Source: Symsagittifera roscoffensis
Lineage: Eukaryota; Xenacoelomorpha; Acoela; Convolutidae
Assembly: GCF_963678635.1 (NCBI RefSeq)
Contig: NC_087071.1
Span: forward strand, 33,280,141-33,344,140
Direction of reading: 5' to 3'
Length of the DNA: 64,000 bases
Both the position numbers and the translations under genes were made by a program. The notes beneath the pieces were generated by a model, which saw only the letters and a program-made list of their open reading frames with translations, did no database searches and was not told the origin of the DNA. Shown piece by piece: positions 20,469-31,454 of this stretch (within the stretch, counting starts at the first letter, position 1; every line of letters begins with the position of its first letter).

Positions 20469-22003
20469 TTGGGAGAAGCGCCGATGAGGAGGACCATCCA
20501 TCCTAGGAGAAGAATAGGACCTGTCAACCCAATCGAAGAGACAGCCAGCACATCTAGATCGGACACGAGATCGGAGACGACAAGTACCAGTCGAGAGGAG
20601 AGACGCCCGGGCAGAGGCTCGTTGGTTTGGTCAAGACCCATACCGTCTCCCTGGCATGTATACAAAGACGAACTAATGAAGCTTGATCTCAGCAGACTGT
20701 ACTCAATAACCAGCGTAGACTGGTTGATAGCCGCTAGCATAAATTTCAGCTCCACGACGGCCTTGAGATTTGCTGACCTAGAGGGACTGCCCTCTAACAA
20801 CACAATGGGACCAGTGAATGCGAGACCATTGCAAGATGTGAGGTTGAATCATGATGAGGGGAATCGTGAAGAGAGACCAGGAAGATTCCTGACGACGAGA
20901 GCGCCGATTGGACAACACGTGAATATGTTCAGGCAGCTGACGACACCCCCTGGTCATGTGAAGGAAAGAATATAACCAAAACTAGTGGATCAAGATGGTG
21001 ATGTCCAAAGACACGGCGGATTGAAAGCGAAAAAGAAAGATGAGACCATCTTCGCCGCCTATGACAAAGCAGAAATGAGGAAGGCCAAGATTATGATAGT
21101 AGCGAATTCAGAGTTCGTGTACACCTCCAAGTCTCTGTTTTGGTCGAACGTCATAATGTTGGCAGCGGTTGACTTGGACCTACTGCAATCGGTATCTCTG
21201 GCTATAGGGGTACTAAGGCAGATGGACCTGAATCCAATTACGATCGTGTTTGCTGGCATTAATGACCATCTACACAGTAGAGGTTTTCTGAGCAGACTCA
21301 GAGATCCTACAACGGCAGAGAATGCTGTGTGGCCAGCGATAAAAGATATCTTGGAGTCGATGGGTGAAGTGGTGGATGCGACGAAGGAGGGGTCGTTCAC
21401 CAAAGTGACACTGAGAGTAGTATTCGCGTTGTCTCCGGGGTATGCGCATCTCCCGGATGGACTGAATTTCGTGTATGCGATTGTGACATTGCTTTCGATG
21501 TGATCATATCAGCTCCAAATCGCATGATAGAGATGGAGAACCTGAGGCCACTCAGGGCTGAACTACCTGCAGTGTGGTCAGATATCTCGAACGCGATGAG
21601 AGGACTCAAGGACCATGCGCTGCACATGTTGGTCTTGGACGAAGTGGTGGGGTTGGAACTGTCCAATTTCAGTCGACAACTCAAGCTCAAGCCGGTAATA
21701 GACGACGACCATCGAGTAATCGTAGCGATGTCCAACGACTTATGGTTCCGAGAAATGGAAGTGACAGGTGAAAACACGAGAAGGACAAATTCACTAGAGA
21801 CTAGAGCTCATTTGGAGGCGATGGTTTTGAGAACCAAGCCGGAAGCCAACCAGTGGCTACACCTAAATCCTCGAGTAGCGGCATTGGGTGCAGATGCTTT
21901 TGAGCAAGGCCCTGTGATGATCACGAAGATCCATGCCAACTTGTTAAAGGAGGTGAACCTGGCGGAAAATGACGAAGAAAAGACCGCTGAATTTGTAAAC
22001 TGA
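20469..22003 (+). pseudogene. ORF2 middle part with second SGNH-like domain, copy B
   Basis: The frame continues through 20469-20975 and 20985-21503, then shifts near 21490 and continues in 21500-22003. After a disordered linker and a conserved block (VDWLIAA, ALRFADLEGLP) there is a second alpha/beta region: KIMIVANSEFVYTSKSLFW, a helix, TIVFAGINDHLHSRG and VVFALSPGYA. GINDH (GSNDH in copy C) stands where SGNH proteins have GTND, but the GDS serine motif is replaced (VANSEF; VASSDY in copy C). It may be a degenerate SGNH fold without that nucleophile. ELPAVWSDISNA and LDEVVGLELSNF behind it are conserved in copy C. Confidence 0.6.
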
Positions 22004-22042
22004 AAGAGTCAGATTACCCTGGAAACCTTCTGGACCCAGGAA

Positions 22043-23719
22043 GTGAAGGGACAGGAAGGCTTTGAAAGGACAGACATCATGCTGAAAGGGTTAGGAGCCG
22101 GATGGACCGCGTCCTTCTTGGCAAAAGTCTACCCGAAAGTCTCGCATTACTTGATAAAAGATTTCCTCCAAGCAGTAGTGGAAGTGGAAGTGTCAATAGT
22201 GGAACTAATAGCCTTATTCGTGACATTTGGAGCAGAGAATTTCGTAAAAAGACCGGCGATGCTGCTCACCGAAGGAATCCATAACCTGCGGTTAGATGGA
22301 CTTCTGACATTGATTGCGATTACCCACGGAAACTTGGGAGGACTAATGAAATTGACACGTTGTCCAGAGCAGATGAGAGAGAGAGTGAGGAATTTCGATA
22401 TGAAGAAATCCACGGACTCGTGGAATAAGATAAGAGACCTGAGACACACTCTTATCCAATATCTCTTACAACAAAATCGCTTTGGAACGGGAGAAGACGA
22501 GACTATCGAAAGAGAAGAAGACGTTAGACGACATGTTGGAGGCATGCCCCTGTTAACCGATCTGAGCTTGGCTATGAGAACCGAACCCTTGGCGCTGATC
22601 AGAGGAGTCACGGAGTTTGTGACAGTGATCTATGGACCAGCAGTCACGTTTGCGTTCACTGATGTTAAGGTGGAGGCATATAGAAGGTCGGTGCTGCACC
22701 TGAACCTCATATCAGCAGTGGACGGTAGTGCACTGAACTGGTGTGAGCAGCACACATTGCGGGAGCTCATGAGTGAAGATCTGTTATTTGCGAAAATATC
22801 AGAGCCAGAGATGACAGTCATCAATTTTGACGATCACTTCCGTGATCGCATGGGAAAAGTAGAAAGAGGACACATCGAAGTGTTTCCGAAGCTTTGGAAT
22901 CTGAGACCCTATGATAAAACGAATGGTGAGATAACCAGAGTGCCTCGTCTCACTGCAGCATATCATAAAGTGAGAGAAGAGACGAAGGACTGGGGTGATT
23001 ACGAGAAGCTGCCGGAGGCAATCCCTGAATTCCCTCTGATAAGAAGGATGTTACTCGGAGCAGTCTCCGTGGTACAAACTCCTAGGTTGAGAGCATTCGA
23101 AACCAATGAAAGGAGAGTAGGGAATTTCGTAGCAACGATGGATACATACTTTGTGGGAAGAAATGCCGCTGTGTTACAGTACACACGATTTGTCTATACG
23201 GATCAAGCGACGAGAAGGCGAATAAGCAACGCCGCGACTCCCAAGCCTGGAAGATTTGATGAAGAATGGGCGGGATTAGGCTTAGCGCCTATGAAAATGA
23301 GAGGCAGGACCAAACTGCCTGAGGCCTCCTTGATCCTGACTAGTGTGAAACCGGAGTTGATGGTAGTAGGAACGCTGCGAGCGAGAACCTTCCTAGCAAC
23401 CTTCGGCTGCGAGGAAATCAAAGTGGTCCATGGAGAAGAGGAAGATAGATCGGCCGGTACATTGATCATACTGAGGTTTCCGGAAGGAACCGACAACGAT
23501 AAACAAGGACCATCGAGCACAAAGAGAGATATGTCAGAAGGAGATGACGGACAGGGAGGAAGCCGTCGAACCGAAGAACCCATGCAACAAGATGCAAGTC
23601 AAGCTGGTGGGGAAGACGACAGGGCATCGACAGGAGGAGTGTCCAGCCTGGATTTCAATATCTTCAGTGATCTTGAGAACAACGCGGATACGTTAGAGAC
23701 GACTGAGCCAGCGGATTAA
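22043..23719 (+). pseudogene. ORF2 unknown region 3, copy B
   Basis: The segment has 558 open codons in the same frame as 21500-22003, behind a TGA at 22001. It matches copy C around 38400-36800 (VTFGAENFVK, LRLDGLLTLIA, PLLTDLSLAMR, EFVTVIYGP, PKLWNLRP, IRRMLLGAVS). It is mostly helical in appearance, with an acidic Ser-rich end (about 23480-23719). No catalytic motif or membrane segment is visible. I do not recognise the family. Confidence 0.6.
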
Positions 23720-23752
23720 GGTATTTCGACACTGGAGCCTCCGTCAGCCTTT

Positions 23753-24325
23753 ATGGAAATGAAACGGAATTTGCCGGAGAGCAGCTCTCCTGGCAATTCA
23801 AGAAATAACGAACAAAGAATCCTCATGGAATCACCTAGAAGGAGAAGAATAGAGGGCTCAGCCAGAGTACCTTTCTTGGGAACGTTGCCCGAAGAAGAAT
23901 GGGAAGTACATCACCGAGACCATGAAAGTAGGACGGGATGCAGATTGGACAGAGTGGCGTTCATGGAAGAAGTCTGGACAGTGGTTCAGAGCTATGGGAC
24001 CCAGTCCATTCTGAAAACAGGTCTCAACCGATCCTTGATGCGGGAAGTCCTTGACAAGCTTGATGAGTGTGACGGGAGATTGAGTGAGTTGTTAATTGAT
24101 TCAGCCACTGATGAAAGTGAAGCGAATTCTCCCATCAAGATGATACCGCAGGACGATAAAGGAGAGGTGGTGTATCTGTCAAGAACCAGGAGAGGAACGA
24201 TACGATCAAAATTGGTGATTGACAAGATCAATGCGATGAAAATGAAGTTAGGCAGCAGAGTGATACCGAGGAGAGTAGGAAAGACGAAGGTGGATTCGGA
24301 GATATTGGTGAAAGCTGTCAATTAA
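23753..24325 (+). pseudogene. ORF2 unknown region 4, copy B
   Basis: The frame continues past TAA 23717 to a TAA at 24323. The blocks SPRRRRIE, LGTLPEEEWE, RVAFMEEVW and GLNRSLMREVL are conserved in copy C (about 36620-36390), with short linkers differing. The end is rich in Lys/Arg (KMKLGSRVIPRRVGK). Possibly a nucleic-acid-binding or interaction region, but nothing firm can be said. Confidence 0.55.
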
Positions 24326-24352
24326 GCGAGAAGGAAACGAGTCGAAGAGGTC

Positions 24353-25171
24353 ATGGATTTGGGACAAGGTGATTATCGATTGCCTGGCACAGATACAATG
24401 TTGACTGATATTGCGATGGTGCCACCCCTTCTCATGGCGGGAATAAAGTCAACCGGTTATAAATCCAAAAGGAGTGACCGCACTCTGACTGGAGCAACCT
24501 TAGAAATAGAAATACTCAGCCAATGGGGAGAGATCACAATGAAAGACTTTAAGCCATCTCCCATGAATCACGGAAAGGGAAATGTCGCAGGACAACTAGT
24601 ACCAGTAGAATACAACCGACTGACATTATCGGAGGCTGTGTCGATAGATGAACCCGCCGGTGGATACATGGAAATGTTGGAGTACCGAAACTCGGCTAGA
24701 GAGTACGTGATGGCTCTGGAAGACAAGAGTGCCATGGAGGGTTATCTGGAGACAATGCTGCAAGGCACCACCCTCAAGCAGAAGGCGTACGGGACTTTAG
24801 CGTCGTCTGAGATACAGGCAGAAACGATGGAGCAGTTGGTGAGCCTTCCATGGAAAGCAGTGGTATTAAGGTACTTCGAAGAAGAGATGAGGACTACGCC
24901 AAGAATACACGCTCTCGTGGCAGTACCTTACGTATGAACAGAATTACAACTGAGGTTTGTCTGGTGCATGATGGGACTGACTCGCGAAGAGTATGATTCA
25001 GAAGAAAGGAAGAGGTCAAAAGAAGAGAAGGTTTCCCTAATGACGAACCTGAGGGATCTGATAGTCCAAGAGGGAGCAGCAGTAGCGTGTGCGAAGCGGA
25101 GAGACGCTCTCTGTTTCATTCGATTCATGATAGAGCAGATTTCAGTACCTTGCATTGAACACCTGTGTTAA
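24353..25171 (+). pseudogene. ORF2 unknown region 5, copy B
   Basis: Same frame after TAA 24323, with a TGA at 24935 and a frameshift close to 25160. Conserved with copy C: PPLLMAGI, LEIEILSQWG, DEPAGGYMEMLE, WCMMGLTREEY and KRRDALCFIRF. It looks like an alpha-helical domain. No known family is recognised. Confidence 0.55.
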
Positions 25172-26597
25172 GATGCTGAGGGAAGGCGATGAGCGAGCAA
25201 AAGCTTTATTCTTGCTAGCACTGCTGGATATGCAGCAAAGCAAACCGATGAGGGTGAATATGAAAGAACCCGAGGAGTTAGAGCCCATGAGAAAGATAAA
25301 CGAAATCAGGAGATTCTCAAACAAGGAGCTGAGACTCACTAAAGAATCTATGGCGGCATTGCCGAAATCCAGTGAATACTGTGGACCGATCAAGAAGAAG
25401 TCGTACAGCTACGTATCCGGAATCATAGGGATAGCGTACAACCCTTTCCTGAGTGAAGACATACGCGATTGCTTCTTCGATTACGAACAGGCAGTGTTAC
25501 TAAAATTCTGGACGTCGAGAATTGTAACAATTAAGAGCGCTAATAATCCACAGACCAAATTGGGACTGGTCTTGGAAGAAGAGGTGACTGCACCTTCCGT
25601 ACCAAAATCCGACAAAAGAGTGGAGTTTGGGTTGGGATTCTCAGATGAATTACTGAGAACGAGCTTGCTGGCAGTGTGGGAATTGATGAGGCCATCATGG
25701 TGTCCTAGTCCCAACGCTGACTCGATATTACGGGCGACACAAGACGTGCAGAGGGAACTGAATGCTGACTGTAACCTGCGTGACCTTAACATCATATATG
25801 ATGTGATGATAACGGCCTCTAGGAGCAACGGAGAAGATAAAGTGGAGTTGCCTGGCTGGGGACCAGAAGACTGGGTCAAACCTGGTAGCTGTCTGGCGGA
25901 AGTCTGTGGACTGGAGGTTCACGTTTGTGGAGGTCTGGACTGTGTGAAGACCCTAGAGAAACAACACAAGCAATTGACGATAATGTTTTGGAATGTCGTG
26001 ATGAAGGCAAGGACGGAAACGGAACTGATAGCGGATTGTTATGGAGGAACCAAGGTAATTCTAGTGAGTGCACTAGGATTCTACAGCATGTTTAGTTCTT
26101 TAGAGTCACTATTGAATCTAGAACAGAGACATGAGATGGTCACAGCCATCAGTGTAGAAGTGTTCCCAGGAGTTCTGCAAACCGAGCAGAAATACATAGG
26201 AAAATGGAGGGAAGCGATCGAGACGGAAATGAACATCAGACACAGTGAGACTTATTGTAGATCATCAGGAGCACGATATTTGGTGGGCTCGACTTTGGCT
26301 CCAATGTGCAAGAGCAGATACCCGGTACATTTCGTAGCTGTGGATATAAAGAGTACGAGAACGATCGTGAATCAAGCCTTCTCAGTGCCGAAGTGTGTGA
26401 GACTGGCGAGAATGTCCGAGAAATCTTACGAGTTGCTATGTAAGATGTTCTCAGCAGTTCCAGAGAGAACCAAGGAAGAGTTGAAATCGATACTAGGAAA
26501 GAAGTTCATGGGATACGTGAGCGGGAACTTCAGTGACTTTGAGAGACAGAGAGAGAGGATCAACTGTTACAGATTACAATACAGTAGACGAGAATGA
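25155..26597 (+). pseudogene. ORF2 unknown region 6, copy B
   Basis: This is the longest well-conserved unknown block: 480 open codons matching copy C 35340-33990 and copy A 1-880. Conserved blocks include YVSGIIGIAYNPF, EDIRDCFFDYEQ, WELMRPSWCP, VFPGVLQTEQK, YLVGSTLAP and SVPKCVRLARMSE. A frameshift lies near 26560. Several Cys are shared between copies (SWCP, VPKC). There is no signal peptide or transmembrane segment, so an Env-like role is not supported. Confidence 0.6.
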
Positions 26598-27441
26598 TGA
26601 AGTCCACCGAGTGATGATGGAAGTGGAACCATTACTGGAAGCTTCGGGAAAACGTAACTGGAGGAGCATCATGTTGACACATGACGAGTTTCCCTGCCAC
26701 TGCTTGCTGCAGACCTGGTGGTATCCCAAGCGTAGTAATCTGGTGTTGATCTGGGACTCTGGAGAGCTGCTCTCCATGGGTTTACCAGACTCATCACAGC
26801 CCATAACAATAGTGATAGTGGGAGTTATGATGGCGATACGATGGCTGGAAGCTCACGTAAGAGAGAACAATAGACAGGTAGCGCCAACGAGAGAACAGTT
26901 GCGGAAATTGGATTGTCTAAAAGATTTAGATCTTTTTGAGACAATGTGCAAAATTCTAAACATTCCGATGGAATTGAAGAAGATATGGGCAAGAAAACGA
27001 ATGATGCCATGGTTCAGAGCTAACATGACTGCATGGTTGTACTAATATGCTAAAAAGCATATGTCGAAGCACGGCAGAGTGTACACTGAATATCAGCTGG
27101 ACATTGGAGCAGGAGCTTTCAAGCGAGCTCTCGTGACTCATCGGAATGCAGTGACCACCGCTGTGAAAAGAATTTCCAGGACAAGTGAACGTAGTGGAAA
27201 GGAGAAGGCAGAGATGTTAAAGGAAGATTTGGAGAGAAATGTGACGTTGTGTCTCCACAACAGCTTCTGCAGGAACAGAGAATCTAACGTGGATCCCCTA
27301 CCTTGTTGCAAACAGAGGTTAGAAGAGCAGAAGTGTTGGAGGACTGCTTCCAGCAGCGTCAGGATAGCTAACGACGTGTTGCAAGACACAGAAACTGAAA
27401 GTGCAGAGTCATTTTCACAGGAGGAGGAGATGGAACATTGA
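26533..27441 (+). pseudogene. ORF2 C-terminal Cys-containing region, copy B
   Basis: The segments 26533-27045 and 27061-27441 are in one frame, separated by a TAA at 27043. Shared with copies A and C: PCHCLLQTWWYPKR, the helix RWLEAH, RMMPWFRANMT, GAGAFKRALVTHRNAVTTAV and the tail LCLHNSFCRNRE and LPCCKQR. The tail has five Cys that are kept in copy C. TGA at 27439 is taken as the natural end because copy C ends at the same place. Function unknown. Confidence 0.6.
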
Positions 27442-28225
27442 CGAATGGCCGAAAAACGAGATGCAAAAAGAGATGAAATTAGAAGAGTTTAGAAGTTTTA
27501 GAACATTTAAACGACGAAAAAAGAAGAAAACAAAGGAGTGATGAAGAAAAAGTTAAAACTCAGAATTGTTTTATGTGTGTGAAAAAACTCAAGTGAGAAA
27601 CTAAGCAACCAAGTTGTAATTGAAAACTGAAAGATTTAGTTGAGTTTTGAAGTTGTTGCATTTATAAATTTGCATTTTGATTTTAGTTAAGTGGCTTCAG
27701 AGACGCTTACTTGCTATTTATTTAGAAAGGCTTGAGTGAAGGAGTATATTTAAATATTCCAGCCTTCATGACTGTTTTTAATCAGCTAGGAGAACTGATC
27801 ACTTTGTGGTGACATGAAAGGCTTGGGTAATCTCTCGAAGAGGGAGATTGTTTCATTGTTCTTTCTAACCACAGAGTTTCTTAGTTTTAATATTCAGGAC
27901 AATAACAAGCAAGATTTCCGAAGGGAAGAAGCATAGTAGGATAATTTTAGCTTGTTGGTTGGCAGGACTGTCCTGCAAACCAACACCTTTTAAATCTAGG
28001 AGAAAAAGTTTTTAATCAGGAAATTGACATTGGAAGTCGGAAAATATGTTTTTATCTTAGGTCATATCCTCAATGTGCAGTTTAATGAAAGAACTTGAAG
28101 GCTATAGTGATGTAGTATGATGCGATTTATATTCTGCAGTGAGTCGATATAACGTGGATAAAAGTAATTTCGTGCATTTGGTAAATTCTGTTCGATGACA
28201 CTGTACCAATTCTACGAACATTGCA
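27442..28225 (+). other. Copy B 3' non-coding region
   Basis: About 780 AT-rich bases lie between ORF2 and the polypurine tract. A short part (about 27800-27900, including AACCACAGAGTTTCTTAG) is shared with copy C (about 32690-32790), although the surroundings differ, so it may hold a cis-acting element. Confidence 0.6.
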
Positions 28226-28264
28226 AGATTCAATGAGGACATTGACCGGACTGTCCGGGGACTA
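28226..28264 (+). other. 3' polypurine tract of copy B
   Basis: GAGGACATTGACCGGACTG followed by TCCGGGGACTA abuts the TG of the 3' LTR. The copy C tract has the same core (GGACTGTCCGGGGAGTA) at its own LTR border, although the LTR starts differ. Plus-strand synthesis would start here. Confidence 0.7.
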
Positions 28265-29177
28265 TGGGACATTCGATCAGAATGGATCAAAATGCAGATT
28301 CAGCATATTCGAATTTTTAGCAGTGAACCTTCCGAATTGGCGATTTTGAAGGAATAAGTGCGTTATTGGAAAGATTGGCCAGACGGTGAGGACTAGAATA
28401 TTCTGGTTTTTTGAAATTTTAAAAATTCGAATTGTGGCGTCATATTTCTGAGAATTGTCAGAAACGGCCATTTTGGCAGAAAGTCGAAGAAAAACACAAC
28501 AACGATAGTTGCGCTGACGATAACGACGAAGATTGTGATTAAAAAACGACAACAGATTGCAGGAATAGCAGAGACCGTTCCGAGTTGCAACTATTGTGTC
28601 GCTATAATAGTTGCAAGGCCGTTGCGAACAACGGTGAAGGGTGGAAAACCAGCCTTCCGGAAGGAAGATAAGGGCCTTATTTCCCCGGATTCAGGAATCC
28701 GACGGGGTCTCGGGACTGAAACTTTTATCGACTTATATGAATTTTTAGCTTCCCCGTCATGTCCTGATTTGAATTTAATTAACATCTGAATTCATTCTAT
28801 TAAGATGAGAAGCTAGGAGTTGGGGGAAAGGGTTGATCCATCTTCGATGGAGATGATGATTTTTATCTACTGAACAAAAACAATAATAATTAAATAAGTA
28901 GTTGTAGCCCTGATTTTAGGAGTGACCTCGTGGTCTGGGGATACTGAGACCCAGCCATGAGCTCACTATTTCTGCATGTAATTAAGTTAATTTGAGTGTT
29001 TTGACCGAAGCCGAAAGCAGTAACGTTTTTTGTCGACCCGATGTTAGAAAGACCACCGAAAGTACTGGCTTGGTAGAGACGGTTAAAAGCATGTAAAGCT
29101 CTGTTTAGACGTTAGCCAGTCGTGTTAGGACTAACTTTTAATTTCCGTCGATATGTATCTTCCGAGCGAATGTTACA
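28265..29177 (+). repeat. Copy B 3' LTR (LTR1 of a tandem trio)
   Basis: A 913-bp LTR starting TGGGACATTCG and ending GAATGTTACA, directly behind the polypurine tract. It is about 97 percent identical by eye to the 5' LTR. Another LTR follows with no spacer. Confidence 0.92.
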
Positions 29178-29975
29178 CAAACTGTGAAGGTCAGGATATT
29201 CTGGTATTTTAAATTTTTAAAATTTCGAATGGTGACGTCAGATTTCTGAGAAATGCTGAAACGGCCATTCTAGAGAAAAATCAGAAAAGAAACACAACAG
29301 CAACGAAAGTTGCGATAGAAACTACGACGAGAAATAGAAAATACGACTGAGTATTATCCGAGGCCTTTCCGGATTGTAACGATTGTGTCGCTACAATCGT
29401 TACAAAGCTATTCACGGCAACGGTGAAGGGTGGTGGAACAGTGAATTCAGCCTTCCGGAGAGGAAATAAGAGTGTTATTTCCCCGGATGCAAGAATCCGG
29501 AGGGGTCTCGGGACTGAAACTTTTATCGACTTATATGAATTTTTAGCTTCCCTGTCATGTCCTGATTTGAATTTAATTAACATCTGAATTCATTCTATTA
29601 AGATGAGAAGCTAGGAGTTGGGGGAAAGGGTTGATCCATCTTCGATGGAGATGATGATTTTTATCTACTGAACAAAAACAATAATAATTCAATAAGTAGT
29701 TGTAGCCCTGATTTTAGGAGTGACCTCGTGGTCTGGGGATACTGAGACCCAGCCATGAGCTCACTATTTCTGCATGTAATTAAGTTAATTTGAGTGTTTT
29801 GACCGAAGCCGAAAGCAGTAACGTTTTTTGTCGACCCGATGTTAGAAAGACCACCGAAAGTACTGGCTTGGTAGAGACGGTTAAAAGCATGTAAAGCTCT
29901 GTTTAGACGTTAGCCAGTCGTGTTAGGACTAACTTTTAATTTCCGTCGATATGTATCTTCCGAGCGAATGTTACA
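29178..29975 (+). repeat. Extra LTR copy 2 (5' shortened)
   Basis: This 798-bp LTR lacks the first 115 bp of U3 and begins CAAACTGTGAAGG, aligning with CAAACGGTGAGG within LTR1. Its 5' half is practically identical to the fragment at 29976-30306, while its 3' half is practically identical to LTR1. It therefore looks like a product of unequal crossing over between LTR1 and a third, older LTR. Confidence 0.8.
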
Positions 29976-30306
29976 CAAACTGTGAAGGTCAGGATATTCT
30001 GGTATTTTAAATTTTTAAAATTTCGAATGGTGACGTCAGATTTCTGAGAAATGCTGAAACGGCCATTCTAGAGAAAAATCAGAAAAGAAACACAACAGCA
30101 ACGAAAGTTGCGATAGAAACTACGACGAGAAATAGAAAATACGACTGAGTATTATCCGAGGCCTTTCCGGATTGTAACGATTGTGTCGCTACAATCGTTA
30201 CAAAGCTATTCACGGCAACGGTGAAGGGTGGTGGAACAGTGAATTCAGCCTTCCGGAGAGGAAATAAGAGTGTTATTTCCCCGGATGCAAGAATCCGGAG
30301 GGGTCT
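29976..30306 (+). repeat. Extra LTR copy 3, 5' half
   Basis: The start is the same as in LTR2 (CAAACTGTGAAGG), and the match stops at GGAGGGGTCT, where the LINE begins. The matching 3' half is at 57118-57555 on the other side of the nested insertions. Confidence 0.8.
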
Positions 30307-30331
30307 TGAGACCTGAACTCGAACTGATTAA

Positions 30332-30375
30332 AAGAAGAAGAAGAAGAAGAAGAAGAAGAAGAAGAAGAAGAAGAG
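30332..30375. repeat. (GAA)n microsatellite at the LINE 3' end
   Basis: About 15 GAA units; on the LINE strand this is (TTC)n, 3 bases behind AATAAAGTC. It takes the place of the tail of the LINE, as in non-LTR families that end in a short tandem repeat instead of poly(A). Confidence 0.85.
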
Positions 30376-30456
30376 ACTTTATTAGTGAATGATACTACAT
30401 ATAAAAGTGAAATTTTGAGTTTGCGTAATTCAAGCTTTGAGTTAAATTGTTAATGT

Positions 30457-31454
30457 TCAGGAACGACATGTGTTGCAACGGCATTTGATGAAAAAAGTGC
30501 ATGGATTGTTGAGATTGAAGGTTGATTGAAGTTGCTGTTTAAGGAAATTGAAGAGTAGAGTCTTGGTTTGTGAGACTGTAGTTGTAGAGTTGATGTCGAC
30601 TTTTGCTAAAACACTATTGACGCTATGAATTGTTCTTTGGAAAAAGCTCCCAAGGGAACAGAATTTGCGGGTAAGAGGTACAGAGAATACCATTCTCTGA
30701 CTGGATCTGTTACCCGGTCTCGATTCACTAACAGTAACATAGTCATTAATATCGAAGTCATAACAGTTATGTAACAGTTTGAAGAAGAGAAGACAATCAG
30801 TAAAAATAATTTGATAGCAAATAGGCAGTATGTTTAACATCACAAGATATCCACTTTACTGCCTTTTTCTGGAATTTTTCCAAATCACGTAGCTTTGATA
30901 AATTTGGGTACCAAATACAAGAGTTATAAAGTAAAGTGGACCTCGCACAAGAAATGTACATTTGAAGCTTAATTTTAACAGGTGAGTTGAAAGGAACATT
31001 ACGCTTTAAATAATGAAAACACTTTGTGGCTTTACCAAACTTCGCAAAAACATGGTGATTCCAAGACAAAGTAGGCGAGATATAAATACCCAACTCTTTG
31101 ATATGATCAACAGAGCATATTTCTGACCCGTTAAGATAAAGGTTGAAAATAAAGCTATTGTTTGAAATGAATTTAGTTTTGTCTGGATGAAAATCAAGAC
31201 CGTTTTGGGTTGCCCAGGTCTCTACCGAATCTAAATCAGACTGAAAATTGTCATGACAGTTGTCTCGATAAAGCAGTTTCAGGTCATCGGCAAATAAAGA
31301 CGGTGAGGAATACTTTACAACATCCGGGAGGTCATTGATATAAACAAGGAATAAAAGTGATCCTAGAATGCTTCCTTGTGGTACACCGCTAGAGATGTAA
31401 CCTTTGCAAGATAGAATATTGTTAATACGTACTCTTTGTGAGCGATTGGAAAGA
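30457..31454 (-). pseudogene. LINE reverse transcriptase, C-terminal half
   Basis: The frame starts at the junction with copy C in SNRSQRV and shows SSGVPQGSILG, LLFLVYINDLP and FADDLKLL (catalytic DD pair), followed by the thumb region (LGIYISPTLSW, HYLKRNVPF, KIKLQMYISC, LYNSCIWYPN). A frameshift near 30820 leads into a second frame (30843-30457) that holds the usual C-terminal block (YDFDINDYV, RTIHSVNSV). It is a CR1/jockey/Rex-like group LINE by motif style. The first half is at 55936-57083. Confidence 0.88.

Larger units (their letters stand above)
4695..29177 (+). mobile_element. Giant Ty3/gypsy-like LTR retrotransposon, copy B (full length, decayed)
   Basis: The element spans 24,483 bp from TGACATTC at 4695 to TGTTACA at 29177, almost the same as copy C (24,481 bp). 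The order is 5' LTR, primer site, leader, ORF1 (8617-18158: gag, protease, RT, RNase H, integrase, macro-like domain), spacer, ORF2 (18558-27441, with SGNH hydrolase), polypurine tract, 3' LTR. Family assignment rests on the RT motifs (YVDD, LDLGSAFWQ), the RT-RNase H-integrase order and the GPF integrase tail. Both ORFs carry many stops and several frameshifts, so it is not autonomous now. The two LTRs differ by roughly 3 percent by eye. No clear target duplication remains because both ends are rearranged. Confidence 0.9.
30307..31454 (-). mobile_element. LINE (non-LTR retrotransposon), 3' part
   Basis: This is the downstream part of the LINE whose upstream part is at 55936-57117. On the minus strand it ends with AATAAA (30383-30378), a (TTC)n tract and a short stretch to the LTR junction at about 30306. 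The two parts are separated by copy C. Confidence 0.88.
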
